Positions 8,270-16,447 of a stretch of 64,000 nt of DNA are shown here, piece by piece. The notes under the pieces are model-generated. The model made no database searches. It was not told the origin of the DNA and worked only from the letters and a program-made list of their open reading frames with translations. The position numbers were made by a program, and so were the translations under genes. How positions within the stretch are numbered: the first letter of the stretch is position 1; each line of letters begins with the position of its first letter. Source of the DNA: an uncultured Porphyromonadaceae bacterium (GTDB lineage: Bacteria; Bacteroidota; Bacteroidia; Bacteroidales; Muribaculaceae); the NCBI GenBank assembly GCA_900544305.1, contig UQUV01000008.1, positions 1 to 64,000 on the forward strand. Direction: 5' to 3'.

Positions 8270-8839
8270 ATGAGAAAAACATATTTTTTATTAGTATTTT
8301 CTTTTATCTTATCATCTTGCAGTACATATAATGCAAACACGAATACAGGTTCTTCTCTAACCCATTTATATCTTAGAATATTCCAAACATTAAACGAACA
8401 TGAAGCACTTGCTTTCACACGTTCATATGATGTTGTAAAGATTATTACCGATTCCGACATTTATTTCGATGACAAAAAAGTATACGGAGACTTTAAACTT
8501 GTTGACACGTATAATTACACAACAATCAAAGGTGTTAAAAAAACAGTACCAGTCTACAAGTGTATGGGAGAATCATCATATAGTTTCTACAACTATTATG
8601 GGCAACAAAAAAAATTATCAGTAAAAATTTTCCAAACACTAGATGAACACGAAGCATTAGCCCTTACAGGCAACAATCAAGTTGTAAAATTAGAAACTTC
8701 TTCCGAAGTGTATTATGATGGCAAAAAAGTAACAGGTAAATTTTGCCTTTCGGGCATTTATCAATATACAACAACAGACACTGTTCAAAAAACTGTCCCT
8801 GTATACATACGAGCAGAAGAATATACTCAATACGAATAA
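8270..8839 (+). CDS. Lipoprotein with two tandem copies of one domain
   Basis: The start at MRKTYFLLVFSFILSSCSTY gives a clear lipoprotein signal with the lipobox LSSC; upstream in-frame ATG codons would spoil it. The 189-residue product consists of two repeats of about 70 residues: IFQTLNEHEALAFTRS... through KKTVPVYK and IFQTLDEHEALALTGN... through QKTVPVYI. Shared signatures are IFQTL(N/D)EHEALA, VVK, YFDDKKV/YYDGKKV and the TVPVY end. The domain family is not recognised. The base composition is much more AT-rich than its neighbours and the gene sits between two copies of the greA upstream sequence, both consistent with a recent insertion. Likely anchored in the envelope. Confidence 0.75.
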   Translation: MRKTYFLLVFSFILSSCSTYNANTNTGSSLTHLYLRIFQTLNEHEALAFTRSYDVVKIITDSDIYFDDKKVYGDFKLVDTYNYTTIKGVKKTVPVYKCMGESSYSFYNYYGQQKKLSVKIFQTLDEHEALALTGNNQVVKLETSSEVYYDGKKVTGKFCLSGIYQYTTTDTVQKTVPVYIRAEEYTQYE

Positions 8840-8875
8840 AAATTCTTTCTATTTTTGCTTACTTTTCTTACTATT

Positions 8876-8953
8876 AGACGCTGTCTTAAATTATGCAAAA
8901 TACAAATTTTCAACATTTTATTTGCTTTTCATAAATATAATCCATACCTTTGC
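8876..8953 (+). repeat. greA-proximal copy of the duplicated upstream region
   Basis: AGACGCTGTCTTAAATTATG onward is the counterpart of the copy at 8142; this copy has intact promoter boxes and so is probably the original. Confidence 0.6.
8921..8952 (+). promoter_or_regulatory. greA promoter
   Basis: TTTG (8921-8924), exactly 20 bases, then TACCTTTG (8945-8952): a textbook Bacteroidetes vegetative promoter. The transcript would have a leader of about 100 bases before the greA ATG. Confidence 0.8.
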
Positions 8954-9056
8954 AATATCAACATATTCAAAAAAGCGAAGAGGGGTCTCGATCATCCGGT
9001 GATGGAGATTCTTTTTCTTTTTACTAACTTTTTAAAACCAAATTTTTATTCCAACT

Positions 9057-9527
9057 ATGGCTATAACTTATATGACCAAAGAAGGGTACGACAAGAAAAT
9101 GAAAGAAATCGCATACCTTGAAAGCGTAGAGCGACCCAAAATATCTGCAGCTATCGCCGAAGCACGCGACAAGGGCGACCTTTCTGAAAATTCAGAGTAC
9201 GACGCAGCTAAAGAAGCACAAGGTATGCTCGAAATGAAGATTTCCCAACTCAAGGACATGCTTGCCAACGCACGCATCATTGACGAGGGTAAATTGAACA
9301 CAGATGAAGTACAAATCATGAACACCGTTACTATCAAAAACACTAAGAACGGTGCCACAATGAAATATACTATCGTTGCCGACTCTGAAGCCAACCTCAA
9401 GGAAATGAAAATTGCTTCCAGCACGCCGATTGCAAAAGGCTTGCTTGGCAAGAAAGTAGGCGAGGTGGCTGAAATCAAGGTTCCGCAAGGAGTGATGACT
9501 TTTGAAATCGTGAAAATCGAGATTTAA
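9057..9527 (+). CDS. greA: Transcription elongation factor GreA
   Basis: The 156-residue cytoplasmic protein binds the secondary channel of RNA polymerase and stimulates cleavage of backtracked RNA. The N-terminal coiled coil carries MTKEGYDKKMKEIAYLE and the tip signature EARDKGDLSENSEYDAAKE with the two acidic residues that act in cleavage; the C-terminal FKBP-like domain includes TPIAKGLLGKKVGEVAEI. Length is normal. The HIT protein gene follows after 14 bases and is probably cotranscribed. Confidence 0.95.
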   Translation: MAITYMTKEGYDKKMKEIAYLESVERPKISAAIAEARDKGDLSENSEYDAAKEAQGMLEMKISQLKDMLANARIIDEGKLNTDEVQIMNTVTIKNTKNGATMKYTIVADSEANLKEMKIASSTPIAKGLLGKKVGEVAEIKVPQGVMTFEIVKIEI

Positions 9528-9541
9528 TTCTACATACAGCT

Positions 9542-9937
9542 ATGGCTACTATTTTCAGTAAAATCATCGCAGGCGAAATTCCCTGCTACAAAGTGGGCGA
9601 AGACGAAAAGAACTTTGCTTTTCTCGACATCAGCCCGGTGAACAAAGGACACGTTCTCGTAGTGCCGAAAACTGAAAACGACTATATTTTCAATCTTTCG
9701 GAAGAGGACTTCATTTCACTCAACCTTTTTGCACGCCGCGTGGCAAAAGCAATGGAGAAAGCCATTGAATGCAAGCGTATCGGTGTGACAGTCATCGGTT
9801 TGGAAGTGCCGCACGCACATATCCACCTCATTCCAATCATCGAGGAAAAGGACATGTATTTCAACAAACCGAAAATGTCGCTGCCGGCAGAAGAAATGCA
9901 ACGCATTGCCGACGCTATCGCCAAAGAACTGAAATAG
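9542..9937 (+). CDS. HIT-family hydrolase (histidine triad)
   Basis: The 131-residue protein has the histidine triad PHAHIHLIP (His91, His93, His95) and the N-terminal FSKIIAGEIPCYKV typical of Hint-like nucleoside phosphoramidase/nucleotidyl hydrolases. These act on AMP conjugates; the exact substrate in this lineage is unknown. It forms a two-gene unit with greA, closed by a strong terminator at 9961. Confidence 0.92.
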   Translation: MATIFSKIIAGEIPCYKVGEDEKNFAFLDISPVNKGHVLVVPKTENDYIFNLSEEDFISLNLFARRVAKAMEKAIECKRIGVTVIGLEVPHAHIHLIPIIEEKDMYFNKPKMSLPAEEMQRIADAIAKELK

Positions 9938-9960
9938 TTTTCGGTCCAGAAAATAAACCT

Positions 9961-10003
9961 CGGGGCTGCCTCTGAAACCAATCAGAAGCAACCCCGTTTT
10001 TTT
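9961..10003 (+). terminator. Rho-independent terminator of greA-HIT
   Basis: CGGGG-CTGC-CTCTGA pairs with TCAGA-AGCAA-CCCCG and is followed by seven T residues. The T run merges directly with the -33 box of the next promoter. Confidence 0.85.
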
Positions 10004-10032
10004 GACGGGCAGCAAAGATTTTTATACCTTTG
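10001..10032 (+). promoter_or_regulatory. Promoter of the plus-strand EamA transporter
   Basis: TTTG (10001-10004), 20 bases, TACCTTTG (10025-10032). The -33 box is formed by the end of the preceding terminator's T tract. Confidence 0.75.
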
Positions 10033-10065
10033 CCGGAAATTTTCATTTTTCTATCTCTGACGACT

Positions 10066-10995
10066 ATGAGCACTAAAACGAAAGGCTATATGCTTGGAGC
10101 CATTGCGGCGGCAACCTACGGAATGAACCCTCTGTTCACCCTCCCCCTCTATCAGGACGGGATGGACCCCTACTCCGTTCTTTTCTTCCGTTATTTGTTT
10201 TCAATTCCCATTCTCGGCATTATGATTGTCAGCCGCGGACGTAATTTCCGTATCCAGCGGAAAGAACTCGGCGCAACGGCCATTATGGGTATTTTGGCGG
10301 CACTTTCGTCACTGATGCTGTTTGTCAGCTACAAATACATGGCAGCCGGCATAGCATCGAGCATTCTGTTCGTCTATCCAATCATGGTGGCACTCATCAT
10401 GGCAATAGGATTTAAAGAGAAACTCACCGTGCAGACCATACTCTGCACAATGCTTGCCCTGTTAGGCATATCGCTCCTCTACCAAAGCGAAGACGGTGGC
10501 GATCCCCTTAACATGACCGGCATGGCGCTTGTCATGGGCTCGGCACTGTCGTATGCCATCTATATTGTTGGTGTCAACCGTCCGATACTCCGCAACGTGG
10601 CCACTGTAAAGCTCACGTTCTATGTCATTTCATTCGGACTTCTCGTATTTATTGTCGGTACAAGATTCTGCACGGATCTGATGGTGCCCTTCCGCTGGCA
10701 GCACTGGGTCAATCTTTTTGCTCTCGCCCTTTTCCCCACTGCCATCTCATTCCTCTGTACCACCATTGCCGCACAATATATCGGCTCAACTCCCACTGCC
10801 ATATTGGGGGCACTCGAGCCTGTCACGGCCGTATTCTTCGGTGTCACACTTTTCAATGAAACGATGAACGGACGCATAGCCCTCGGCATTCTGCTTATTC
10901 TGTTGGCAGTGACAATGGTTATTGCCGGCGGCAAAATCACCACTCAAATGGTGCGTTTCCGCAAACTGTTCCCAAGAATAATCAAGCACAAATAG
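10066..10995 (+). CDS. EamA/DMT-family membrane transporter
   Basis: The protein of 309 residues from MSTKTKGYMLGAIAAATYG has ten hydrophobic segments in two repeats of five, the drug/metabolite transporter fold. A TTG at 10030 lies within the -7 box and cannot be the start. Features such as AAGIASSILFVYPIMVALIMA in the first half and GSTPTAILGALEPVTAVFFG in the second are standard EamA signatures. Substrate unknown. It converges with a paralogue at 11020-11901, the stops lying 24 bases apart. Confidence 0.87.
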   Translation: MSTKTKGYMLGAIAAATYGMNPLFTLPLYQDGMDPYSVLFFRYLFSIPILGIMIVSRGRNFRIQRKELGATAIMGILAALSSLMLFVSYKYMAAGIASSILFVYPIMVALIMAIGFKEKLTVQTILCTMLALLGISLLYQSEDGGDPLNMTGMALVMGSALSYAIYIVGVNRPILRNVATVKLTFYVISFGLLVFIVGTRFCTDLMVPFRWQHWVNLFALALFPTAISFLCTTIAAQYIGSTPTAILGALEPVTAVFFGVTLFNETMNGRIALGILLILLAVTMVIAGGKITTQMVRFRKLFPRIIKHK

Positions 10996-11019
10996 CATAG
11001 GAAAATCCAGTCTTCAACG

Positions 11020-11901
11020 TTATTTCTTTTGCTGCTTCAATATGACAAGCAACACGGCAAAATGAATAAGAACAATTCCGACTGCCGTATGCCATGAGAA
11101 TGTTTCGCCAAATACGAATATACCGATAACCACAGCCGTAAGCGGCTCCATGGCCCCCATAATGGAAGCCAAAGTCGGACCGGCCAGCTTTATGCCCTGC
11201 ACCAGTGAAATGTTCGAAATGGCGGTTGCCACAAGTCCCAGTCCGGCAATGTAAAGCCAAATATGCGGGTCGGTTTCAATGCGTATACCGCCGGTGAAAA
11301 ATCCGCCGATAATAAACAATACGGCCCCGATACCCATAACGGAGCAAGTCAGTGGAACGGACGGAATATTGACGGCACGTGTACGCCGCACGCCCACGAT
11401 ATATCCGGCGTATGAAAAGACAGAAATTGTCGACATCACGATGCCCAATACGGTATCACCGCCTCCCGACGATTCAATATTTCCGGTTGACAGGAACACA
11501 GCGCCTATAATCGATATGACAATGGCCGAAATAATGGTTTTCGACTTCGGCTCCTTGAACACGAACATCATCGTGAGAGCCACAGCCAGAGGATACATGA
11601 AGTGAATAACGGAAGCCACTCCGCTTGCTATGTTCTGGTAGGCAACGACCAGCGAAAAGGATGTGGTGGCACGAAACAGACTCAGACAAAACACCGTCCG
11701 AAAATCGCGCCATGACATCCGGAACTTGACACCGCTGAACACTCCCACCAAAAACAGAAACAGGGAAGCCACTCCCCAACGGTAGGACAACGCCTCGAAT
11801 GTCGAGTAGCCGGCCATAATCAATGAAATAGTGAAAAAAGGAGCCAGACCGAAAGTCGATGACGACAACGCGGCAAACAATATACCTTTTATTTTATCCA
11901 C
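11020..11901 (-). CDS. EamA/DMT-family membrane transporter (paralogue of the previous gene)
   Basis: The 293-residue, ten-helix inner-membrane protein begins MDKIKGILFAALSSSTFGLAPFFT and shows ASGVASVIHFMYPLAVALTM, YAGYIVGVRR and GPTLASIMGAMEPLTAVVIG at the positions matching its neighbour at 10066. The two proteins are alignable end to end, so the convergent pair came from a duplication followed by inversion or from separate acquisition. It starts 12 bases after the acetyltransferase gene on the same strand, so the two are probably cotranscribed. Confidence 0.87.
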   Translation of the reverse strand: MDKIKGILFAALSSSTFGLAPFFTISLIMAGYSTFEALSYRWGVASLFLFLVGVFSGVKFRMSWRDFRTVFCLSLFRATTSFSLVVAYQNIASGVASVIHFMYPLAVALTMMFVFKEPKSKTIISAIVISIIGAVFLSTGNIESSGGGDTVLGIVMSTISVFSYAGYIVGVRRTRAVNIPSVPLTCSVMGIGAVLFIIGGFFTGGIRIETDPHIWLYIAGLGLVATAISNISLVQGIKLAGPTLASIMGAMEPLTAVVIGIFVFGETFSWHTAVGIVLIHFAVLLVILKQQKK

Positions 11902-11913
11902 AACTCTATTCTC

Positions 11914-12480
11914 CTATTCTTGTTCTGTAATTTTTCTTATAACCCGACAGGGATTGCCGACAGCAAGGACTCCTGACGGCAAACTGCGGTTCACGACACT
12001 TCCCGCTCCGACAACGGTGTTGTCGCCAATCGTCACACCGGGAAGAATGGAAACTCCGGCGCCAATCCAGACATTATTGCCAATCGTTATCGGATAGGCA
12101 TATTCCAGCCCGCTGTTGCGCTGCTCCACGTCCAACGGATGGCCCGCCGTATAAATACCCACATTCGGGGCAATGAACACGTTATTCCCGATTTTCACTT
12201 TTGCGCCGTCGAGAATCACGAGGTTCACGTTTGAAAAGAAATTGTCGCCTATTTCAATGTTGTAGCCGTAATCGCAATGAAACGGTGAAAGCACCGTAGC
12301 GTTGGCTCCGACATGAATCAGTTCTCTCAACGCCTGCTCCCGTTTCTCCTTTTCCCAAGGCGGAAGCTGGTTGAATGAATACAGCCGGCAGCGGGTTTCG
12401 TACATTTCCCGCTGCAACGTGATGTCGTTGTTCGCGTCGTAGAGTTTGCCGGCGGCCGCCTTTTCTTTTTCTGTTTCCAT
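11914..12480 (-). CDS. Sugar/maltose O-acetyltransferase (hexapeptide-repeat family)
   Basis: The 188-residue protein from METEKEKAAAGKLYDANN has the Mac-type N-terminal helix (LYDANNDITLQREMYETRC) and a left-handed beta helix with hexapeptide repeats ending IGNNVWIGAGVSILPGVTIG and VVGAGSVV. The conserved catalytic His is in YTAGHPLD. Members move acetyl groups from acetyl-CoA to sugars or similar acceptors; the acceptor here is unknown. The start is set by the -7 box TAATTTTG at 12499-12506, which an upstream Met would overlap. Confidence 0.88.
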   Translation of the reverse strand: METEKEKAAAGKLYDANNDITLQREMYETRCRLYSFNQLPPWEKEKREQALRELIHVGANATVLSPFHCDYGYNIEIGDNFFSNVNLVILDGAKVKIGNNVFIAPNVGIYTAGHPLDVEQRNSGLEYAYPITIGNNVWIGAGVSILPGVTIGDNTVVGAGSVVNRSLPSGVLAVGNPCRVIRKITEQE

Positions 12481-12498
12481 AGCACTCGAATTTCCGGG

Positions 12499-12506
12499 CA
12501 AAATTA
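12499..12506 (-). promoter_or_regulatory. -7 promoter box of the acetyltransferase-EamA pair
   Basis: CAAAATTA reads TAATTTTG on the minus strand, 18 bases before the ATG and directly behind the terminator of the SIMPL gene. Confidence 0.55.
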
Positions 12507-12517
12507 AACAATAGAAA

Positions 12518-12540
12518 AGGCACGGCAAAATGCCGTGCCT
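12518..12540 (-). terminator. Terminator after the SIMPL-domain gene
   Basis: AGGCACGGCA and TGCCGTGCCT form a ten-base stem; on the minus strand it is followed by TTTTCTATTGTTT. Confidence 0.75.
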
Positions 12541-12566
12541 CCTATTTTTTATGTTTAAAAGCAGTG

Positions 12567-13274
12567 TTAATCCTCCAGCATATACTGTATTGTCGTCACC
12601 ACCCGCACATTCTTGATGTAAGGCGTATTCTGGTCACGGTCAGAGATGGAGAACTGCCCCTGATTAGCCGTCTTGATTTTTCCAAGTTTGCTTTCCGAAT
12701 CATTCGCAAACTGCTCTGCAGCCTTACGCGCATTTTGCGTGGCTTCCTTTATCATCTCCGGCTTGATGTCGTTCAAACCCGTGTATTCAAACTGGATGCT
12801 CGGATAGCTGTAGTTGCTGAACGTCACCGGCACACCTTTCTGAATGAGTGTAGTCTGTTCTTTCAACAATTCCAGCACCGTATCCACTTTCTTTGTATTG
12901 ACTGTCACGATAGAAGAAATACGGTAACGGTAAGGCGAACGTTCGGCCGTGTAAGAATCAGCCTCCAAGTCTGTCACATCGACACTTGTCGTTATTTCCG
13001 ACATTTCAATACCCTTGCCCGTCAGCATGTCGACCACTACCTTGTTTTTGGCATTGACACTGTTGTAGAGCGACGGCAAGTCATTGCCAAGCTCCTTGAA
13101 CACAATCGGCCAGATAACCTTGTCGGCCTTCACCTCCTTTTCGGCAAGACCTTTTACTGTCACCACTCGGGAATTTTCCGTAAAACCGGCAATACCACTT
13201 TTAATAAAAAATCCCAATACCATAATACCTACGGCTATAATAGCCGACGATACATACCATTTCTTGTTATCCAT
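12567..13274 (-). CDS. SIMPL-domain (DUF541) protein, membrane anchored
   Basis: The 235-residue protein from MDNKKWYVSSAIIAVGIMVLG has one N-terminal membrane helix and a periplasmic SIMPL domain beginning VVTVKGLAEKEVKADKVIW, the usual start of this family, and including PYRYRISSIVTVNTKKVD and the C-terminal VRVVTTIQYML. Bacterial SIMPL proteins are found in the envelope, with proposed roles in oxidative stress, but no molecular function is settled. It lies 60 bases after the DUF3843-like gene on the same strand. Confidence 0.8.
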   Translation of the reverse strand: MDNKKWYVSSAIIAVGIMVLGFFIKSGIAGFTENSRVVTVKGLAEKEVKADKVIWPIVFKELGNDLPSLYNSVNAKNKVVVDMLTGKGIEMSEITTSVDVTDLEADSYTAERSPYRYRISSIVTVNTKKVDTVLELLKEQTTLIQKGVPVTFSNYSYPSIQFEYTGLNDIKPEMIKEATQNARKAAEQFANDSESKLGKIKTANQGQFSISDRDQNTPYIKNVRVVTTIQYMLED

Positions 13275-13334
13275 AACATATTTGATTAAAAGCATAAGCA
13301 ATTTAACTATATGACAAACAAGACGATAAAAAGT

Positions 13335-14537
13335 TTAATCTGCACGATAATAATCCTGCAGATACAACCGGGCAAAGAAATCCCAGTCGGACTGCATCAG
13401 CGCCCCGCCTTTTGCACCTGTTGGATAGGCCGCATCCGGAAGCATTCCGTGAGCAAACAGATACTTCAGCAAATCTATCGGACAAACGCCCTGTTCCATC
13501 ACCAGCCGATGTGCTTCCCGTCGGGCAATTCCGCCGTTATACAGCGGATTGTCAGGATGCTGGATAAAGGCAGCAATGTCGTGCGCCACAATCAGGCCCT
13601 TTTCAGGGTCGGCAAAAAGAACAAAATCGCCGAAATCCTTCATCTGAGGCAAATGTCCACCTTCACTGACACCCCACTCCATTTTTTCACTCAAGAACTT
13701 TTCAAGCGCCTCATAACTGTCGCAGAATGCGATATTCTTACCGCCTGTGGCCCGTGTCAGAGCATCAAAATACTTATGGTTCTGTCCTGCCGTCTTTGCC
13801 TTTTCTTTTGGAAGACGGTTGTCTATCATCAGCCGCATCCATTCCTCCACATAGAGAGCAAGCGGACCGGTCGGTTTTTCAAAAGTCGTGCGCAGGCGTT
13901 TCTCGTCGGTCAACGTTTCCGCTATGCTCAGTTCATCGTCCTCCGACACTTCCGGCTCATATGTGAATTTGCTCGTCGGACGAAGGAAATAACTGTTCCA
14001 GAACAGCCATCCCGACAAACGGAATATATCGGCCACCTGTTCACGGTCGTCAAGGTCGACCTCCGAAAATTCCCTGAACTTTTCCGGTGCAGGAGCATCG
14101 GCATAAAGGAAATCAAACAATTTGAACACCTGCCGCGCCAGCCGCAACAAATCGCTGTCGAAAGGCGACACCAAACCTTGAAATCCCAACTGCGACTCTA
14201 AAGAGTACCAGATGACAAACTGCAAATCTTCAAGATTCAGTTCAAAATCCACATAATTTTCCGGCTCATCATAGAAAGGCAACGGCTTCTGATATTCTTT
14301 ACGACAAAACTGCACAAACGAACGCCATATGCCAAAATCGGCTACGACATCCTGATAGTATGACACAAGAGCCACAATAACGCCTTTTCGAATATCTTCA
14401 TCAATTTCGGGAAAAACGCCCATGCTTTTCCACATTTTGTCGACATATTGTGCCAACATCAAATAATACTCATCCGTCGAATTCTCAATTTCACTCTCCG
14501 GTTGCCATTTCTGTATATCATCAAGAGTTATTTCCAT
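13335..14537 (-). CDS. DUF3843-like protein of unknown function
   Basis: The 400-residue protein has no signal peptide or membrane helix. The N-terminal part, TDEYYLMLAQYVDKMW, then ALVSYYQDVVADFGIWRSF and NLEDLQFVIWYSLE, resembles the Bacteroidetes-restricted DUF3843 family from memory; this could not be confirmed. The C-terminal half (from about residue 260: NHKYFDALTRATGGKNIAFC) appears to be a separate domain. It is acidic overall. A TAAATTTG box at 14554-14561 precedes it. Confidence 0.6.
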   Translation of the reverse strand: MEITLDDIQKWQPESEIENSTDEYYLMLAQYVDKMWKSMGVFPEIDEDIRKGVIVALVSYYQDVVADFGIWRSFVQFCRKEYQKPLPFYDEPENYVDFELNLEDLQFVIWYSLESQLGFQGLVSPFDSDLLRLARQVFKLFDFLYADAPAPEKFREFSEVDLDDREQVADIFRLSGWLFWNSYFLRPTSKFTYEPEVSEDDELSIAETLTDEKRLRTTFEKPTGPLALYVEEWMRLMIDNRLPKEKAKTAGQNHKYFDALTRATGGKNIAFCDSYEALEKFLSEKMEWGVSEGGHLPQMKDFGDFVLFADPEKGLIVAHDIAAFIQHPDNPLYNGGIARREAHRLVMEQGVCPIDLLKYLFAHGMLPDAAYPTGAKGGALMQSDWDFFARLYLQDYYRAD

Positions 14538-14553
14538 ACCTTTATTTTTTCTA

Positions 14554-14561
14554 CAAATTTA
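14554..14561 (-). promoter_or_regulatory. -7 promoter box of the DUF3843-like gene
   Basis: CAAATTTA reads TAAATTTG on the minus strand, 17 bases before the start codon; a TTG near 14582-14584 could serve as -33. Confidence 0.5.
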
Positions 14562-14704
14562 AATAAAGACAGGAGCTGCAACAAGTAAAAAAACAATTTT
14601 CTAACCTGACATTGCCGTTTAAACACCTCTATACAGTAAACAAAAAACAATATAATTTTTTATATTTTTATCAACAATCTATAGTTTATTTGACAAAAAA
14701 ACTA

Positions 14705-14712
14705 TACCTTTG
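14705..14712 (+). promoter_or_regulatory. -7 promoter box of the small beta-barrel gene
   Basis: TACCTTTG is a full match. The nearest TTTG (14689-14692) is only 12 bases upstream, so the -33 part is weak. Confidence 0.5.
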
Positions 14713-14790
14713 ATAACAATAGCCAAGAATATTTTGACAAATAACAAAATTTTAAGGCAATTATAACTATTCAATTAAAATTTAGCGACT

Positions 14791-15222
14791 ATGAAAAAAA
14801 TTCTTTTGTTGGTCATTTTAAGCATTTCTGCTTTCGCAGCTAATGCAGGAGGGGTAAGATCCCTGGACATGAAAGCAAACTTGCGCCATGATTTCGGACT
14901 CGGCTTAGGCGTTACTTTCGAACTTCCTAAAAACTTTGAAATTGCTCCGTCATTAAACTTCTACTTCAACGACGGAAACATGCTCACTACAGACCTGGAC
15001 TTCCGCTACCGTTTTGAACTGCCTAAAAACTTCAGTCTGTATCCAGTTCTTGGCTTGGTTTACTTCCACGCTCATGACTACAACCACATCGGTATGAACA
15101 TCGGAGCTGGATTTGCCTATGACATCAACTCACACTGGGCAGTCGGCATGGAACTCAAATATCAATATGTCGACGAGTGGGATGACGCTTATTTCTCACT
15201 GTGCGCAGCATACAAATTCTAA
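14791..15222 (+). CDS. Small outer-membrane beta-barrel protein
   Basis: The 143-residue product has a signal peptide (MKKILLLVILSISAFAANA) followed by alternating amphipathic strands: GLGLGVTFELPKNFEIAPSL, TTDLDFRYRFELPKNFSLYP, NIGAGFAYDI, AVGMELKYQYV and the terminal FSLCAAYKF ending in Phe as outer-membrane barrels do. The FELPKNF motif occurs twice. About eight strands are predicted. Function unknown; OmpX/OmpW-like small porin is a reasonable description. Confidence 0.8.
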   Translation: MKKILLLVILSISAFAANAGGVRSLDMKANLRHDFGLGLGVTFELPKNFEIAPSLNFYFNDGNMLTTDLDFRYRFELPKNFSLYPVLGLVYFHAHDYNHIGMNIGAGFAYDINSHWAVGMELKYQYVDEWDDAYFSLCAAYKF

Positions 15223-15244
15223 TAAATTAGAAACTAAACATAAG

Positions 15245-15287
15245 GACGACCGGCAATTGAAGAACTGCCGGTCGTCTTTTATTTTTC
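15245..15287 (+). terminator. Strong rho-independent terminator
   Basis: GACGACCGGCA pairs perfectly with TGCCGGTCGTC (end 15276) and is followed by TTTTATTTTT. Confidence 0.9.
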
Positions 15288-15318
15288 CAACTTTCATATT
15301 TCCGGAACAGCCTGACAT

Positions 15319-15366
15319 GAAAACTGCGTTTTCGTTTGCCACTCCGCACTCCTTTTCGTAACTTTG
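15319..15366 (+). promoter_or_regulatory. Promoter repeat, copy A (hairpin + -33 + -7)
   Basis: GAAAAC-TGC-GTTTTC (15319-15333), one base, TTTG (15335-15338), 20 bases, TAACTTTG (15359-15366). The same arrangement occurs at 38812 and, inverted, at 47840. It drives the 2-hydroxyacid dehydrogenase gene. Confidence 0.75.
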
Positions 15367-15403
15367 GGAAAAACTAATTTGATAAAAACATTCAGTTATT
15401 TCT

Positions 15404-16363
15404 ATGGCTAAAATATGTATACTCGACGGATTCACGTCAAACCCCGGCGACCTGAGCTGGGATGAAATCGGCAAACTCGGCGAATGCGCCGTTTACGACC
15501 GAACAACCCCGGAACAGTTGGCAGAACGTGCCGGAGATGCAGATATCGTTCTTACCAACAAAGTGGTGCTCGGACTGAAAGAAATCGGACAACTGCCGAA
15601 ACTGAAATATATCGGCGTACTTGCTACCGGCTATAACGTAGTGGACCTGAAAGCGGCTACCGAACGCGGCATCGTTGTCACCAACATTCCTGCATACAGC
15701 ACTGATTCTGTTGCACAAATGGTATTCGCCCACATTCTCAACATCACCCACCACATTGCGGAATACGCAGCCGAAGCAAGAGCGGGAAAATGGTCGCAAT
15801 GTGCAGATTTCTGCTATTGCAACACCCCAATAATGGAACTTGCCGGAAAAACTATGGGTATCGTCGGACTGGGAAACACCGGTATGGCAACTGCAAAAAT
15901 AGCCCTTGCCTTCGGCATGAAGGTAAAAGCGCTCACCTCCAAGACACCTGAATCGCTCCCGAAAGGCATTGAGCCGACTCCGCTTGACCGTCTGCTGACG
16001 GAAGCTGACGTTCTTAGCCTGCACTGCCCTCTTACCGACAACACTCGTCACTTTATCAACCGCGAAACTCTGAACAGGATGAAAAAGACAGCCATCCTTA
16101 TCAATACCGGACGCGGACCACTCGTCAACGAAGCGGATTTGGCGGAAGCACTCAATAACGGAACGATTGCAGCCGCCGGTGTAGATGTTCTTTCTACCGA
16201 GCCACCAGCAACCGACAATCCGCTGCTTTCGGCATGCAACTGCTACATCACGCCCCACATTGCCTGGGCAACAAAAGAAGCCAGAAGCCGACTGATCCAA
16301 ATTGCCGCCGAAAACATCCGCCAGTTCCTGGCCGGCGAACGCATACTGAACAGAATCAACTAA
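15404..16363 (+). CDS. D-2-hydroxyacid dehydrogenase (glycerate dehydrogenase-like)
   Basis: The 319-residue cytoplasmic enzyme has the NAD-binding loop GIVGLGNTG (152-160) and the catalytic triad of the family: Arg237 in NTGRGPLVNE, Glu266 in STEPP and His285 in TPHIAWAT. The N-terminal CILDGFTSNPGDLSWDEI and overall spacing resemble glycerate/hydroxypyruvate dehydrogenases more than D-lactate dehydrogenase. It probably interconverts a 2-keto acid and its D-2-hydroxy acid with NAD(H). Single gene, bounded by terminators on both sides. Confidence 0.88.
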   Translation: MAKICILDGFTSNPGDLSWDEIGKLGECAVYDRTTPEQLAERAGDADIVLTNKVVLGLKEIGQLPKLKYIGVLATGYNVVDLKAATERGIVVTNIPAYSTDSVAQMVFAHILNITHHIAEYAAEARAGKWSQCADFCYCNTPIMELAGKTMGIVGLGNTGMATAKIALAFGMKVKALTSKTPESLPKGIEPTPLDRLLTEADVLSLHCPLTDNTRHFINRETLNRMKKTAILINTGRGPLVNEADLAEALNNGTIAAAGVDVLSTEPPATDNPLLSACNCYITPHIAWATKEARSRLIQIAAENIRQFLAGERILNRIN

Positions 16364-16381
16364 CAGACTATACAAAAACAA

Positions 16382-16422
16382 CAGCCGCGGCTGCATTCCG
16401 GAAAAGGAGGCAGCCGCGGCTG
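16382..16422. terminator. Bidirectional terminator between convergent genes
   Basis: CAGCCGCGGCTG occurs twice (16382-16393 and 16411-16422); the copies pair across a 17-base loop. Each copy is also self-complementary. Confidence 0.75.
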
Positions 16423-16447
16423 ATTTTATATCAATGCCAATGTTCTA

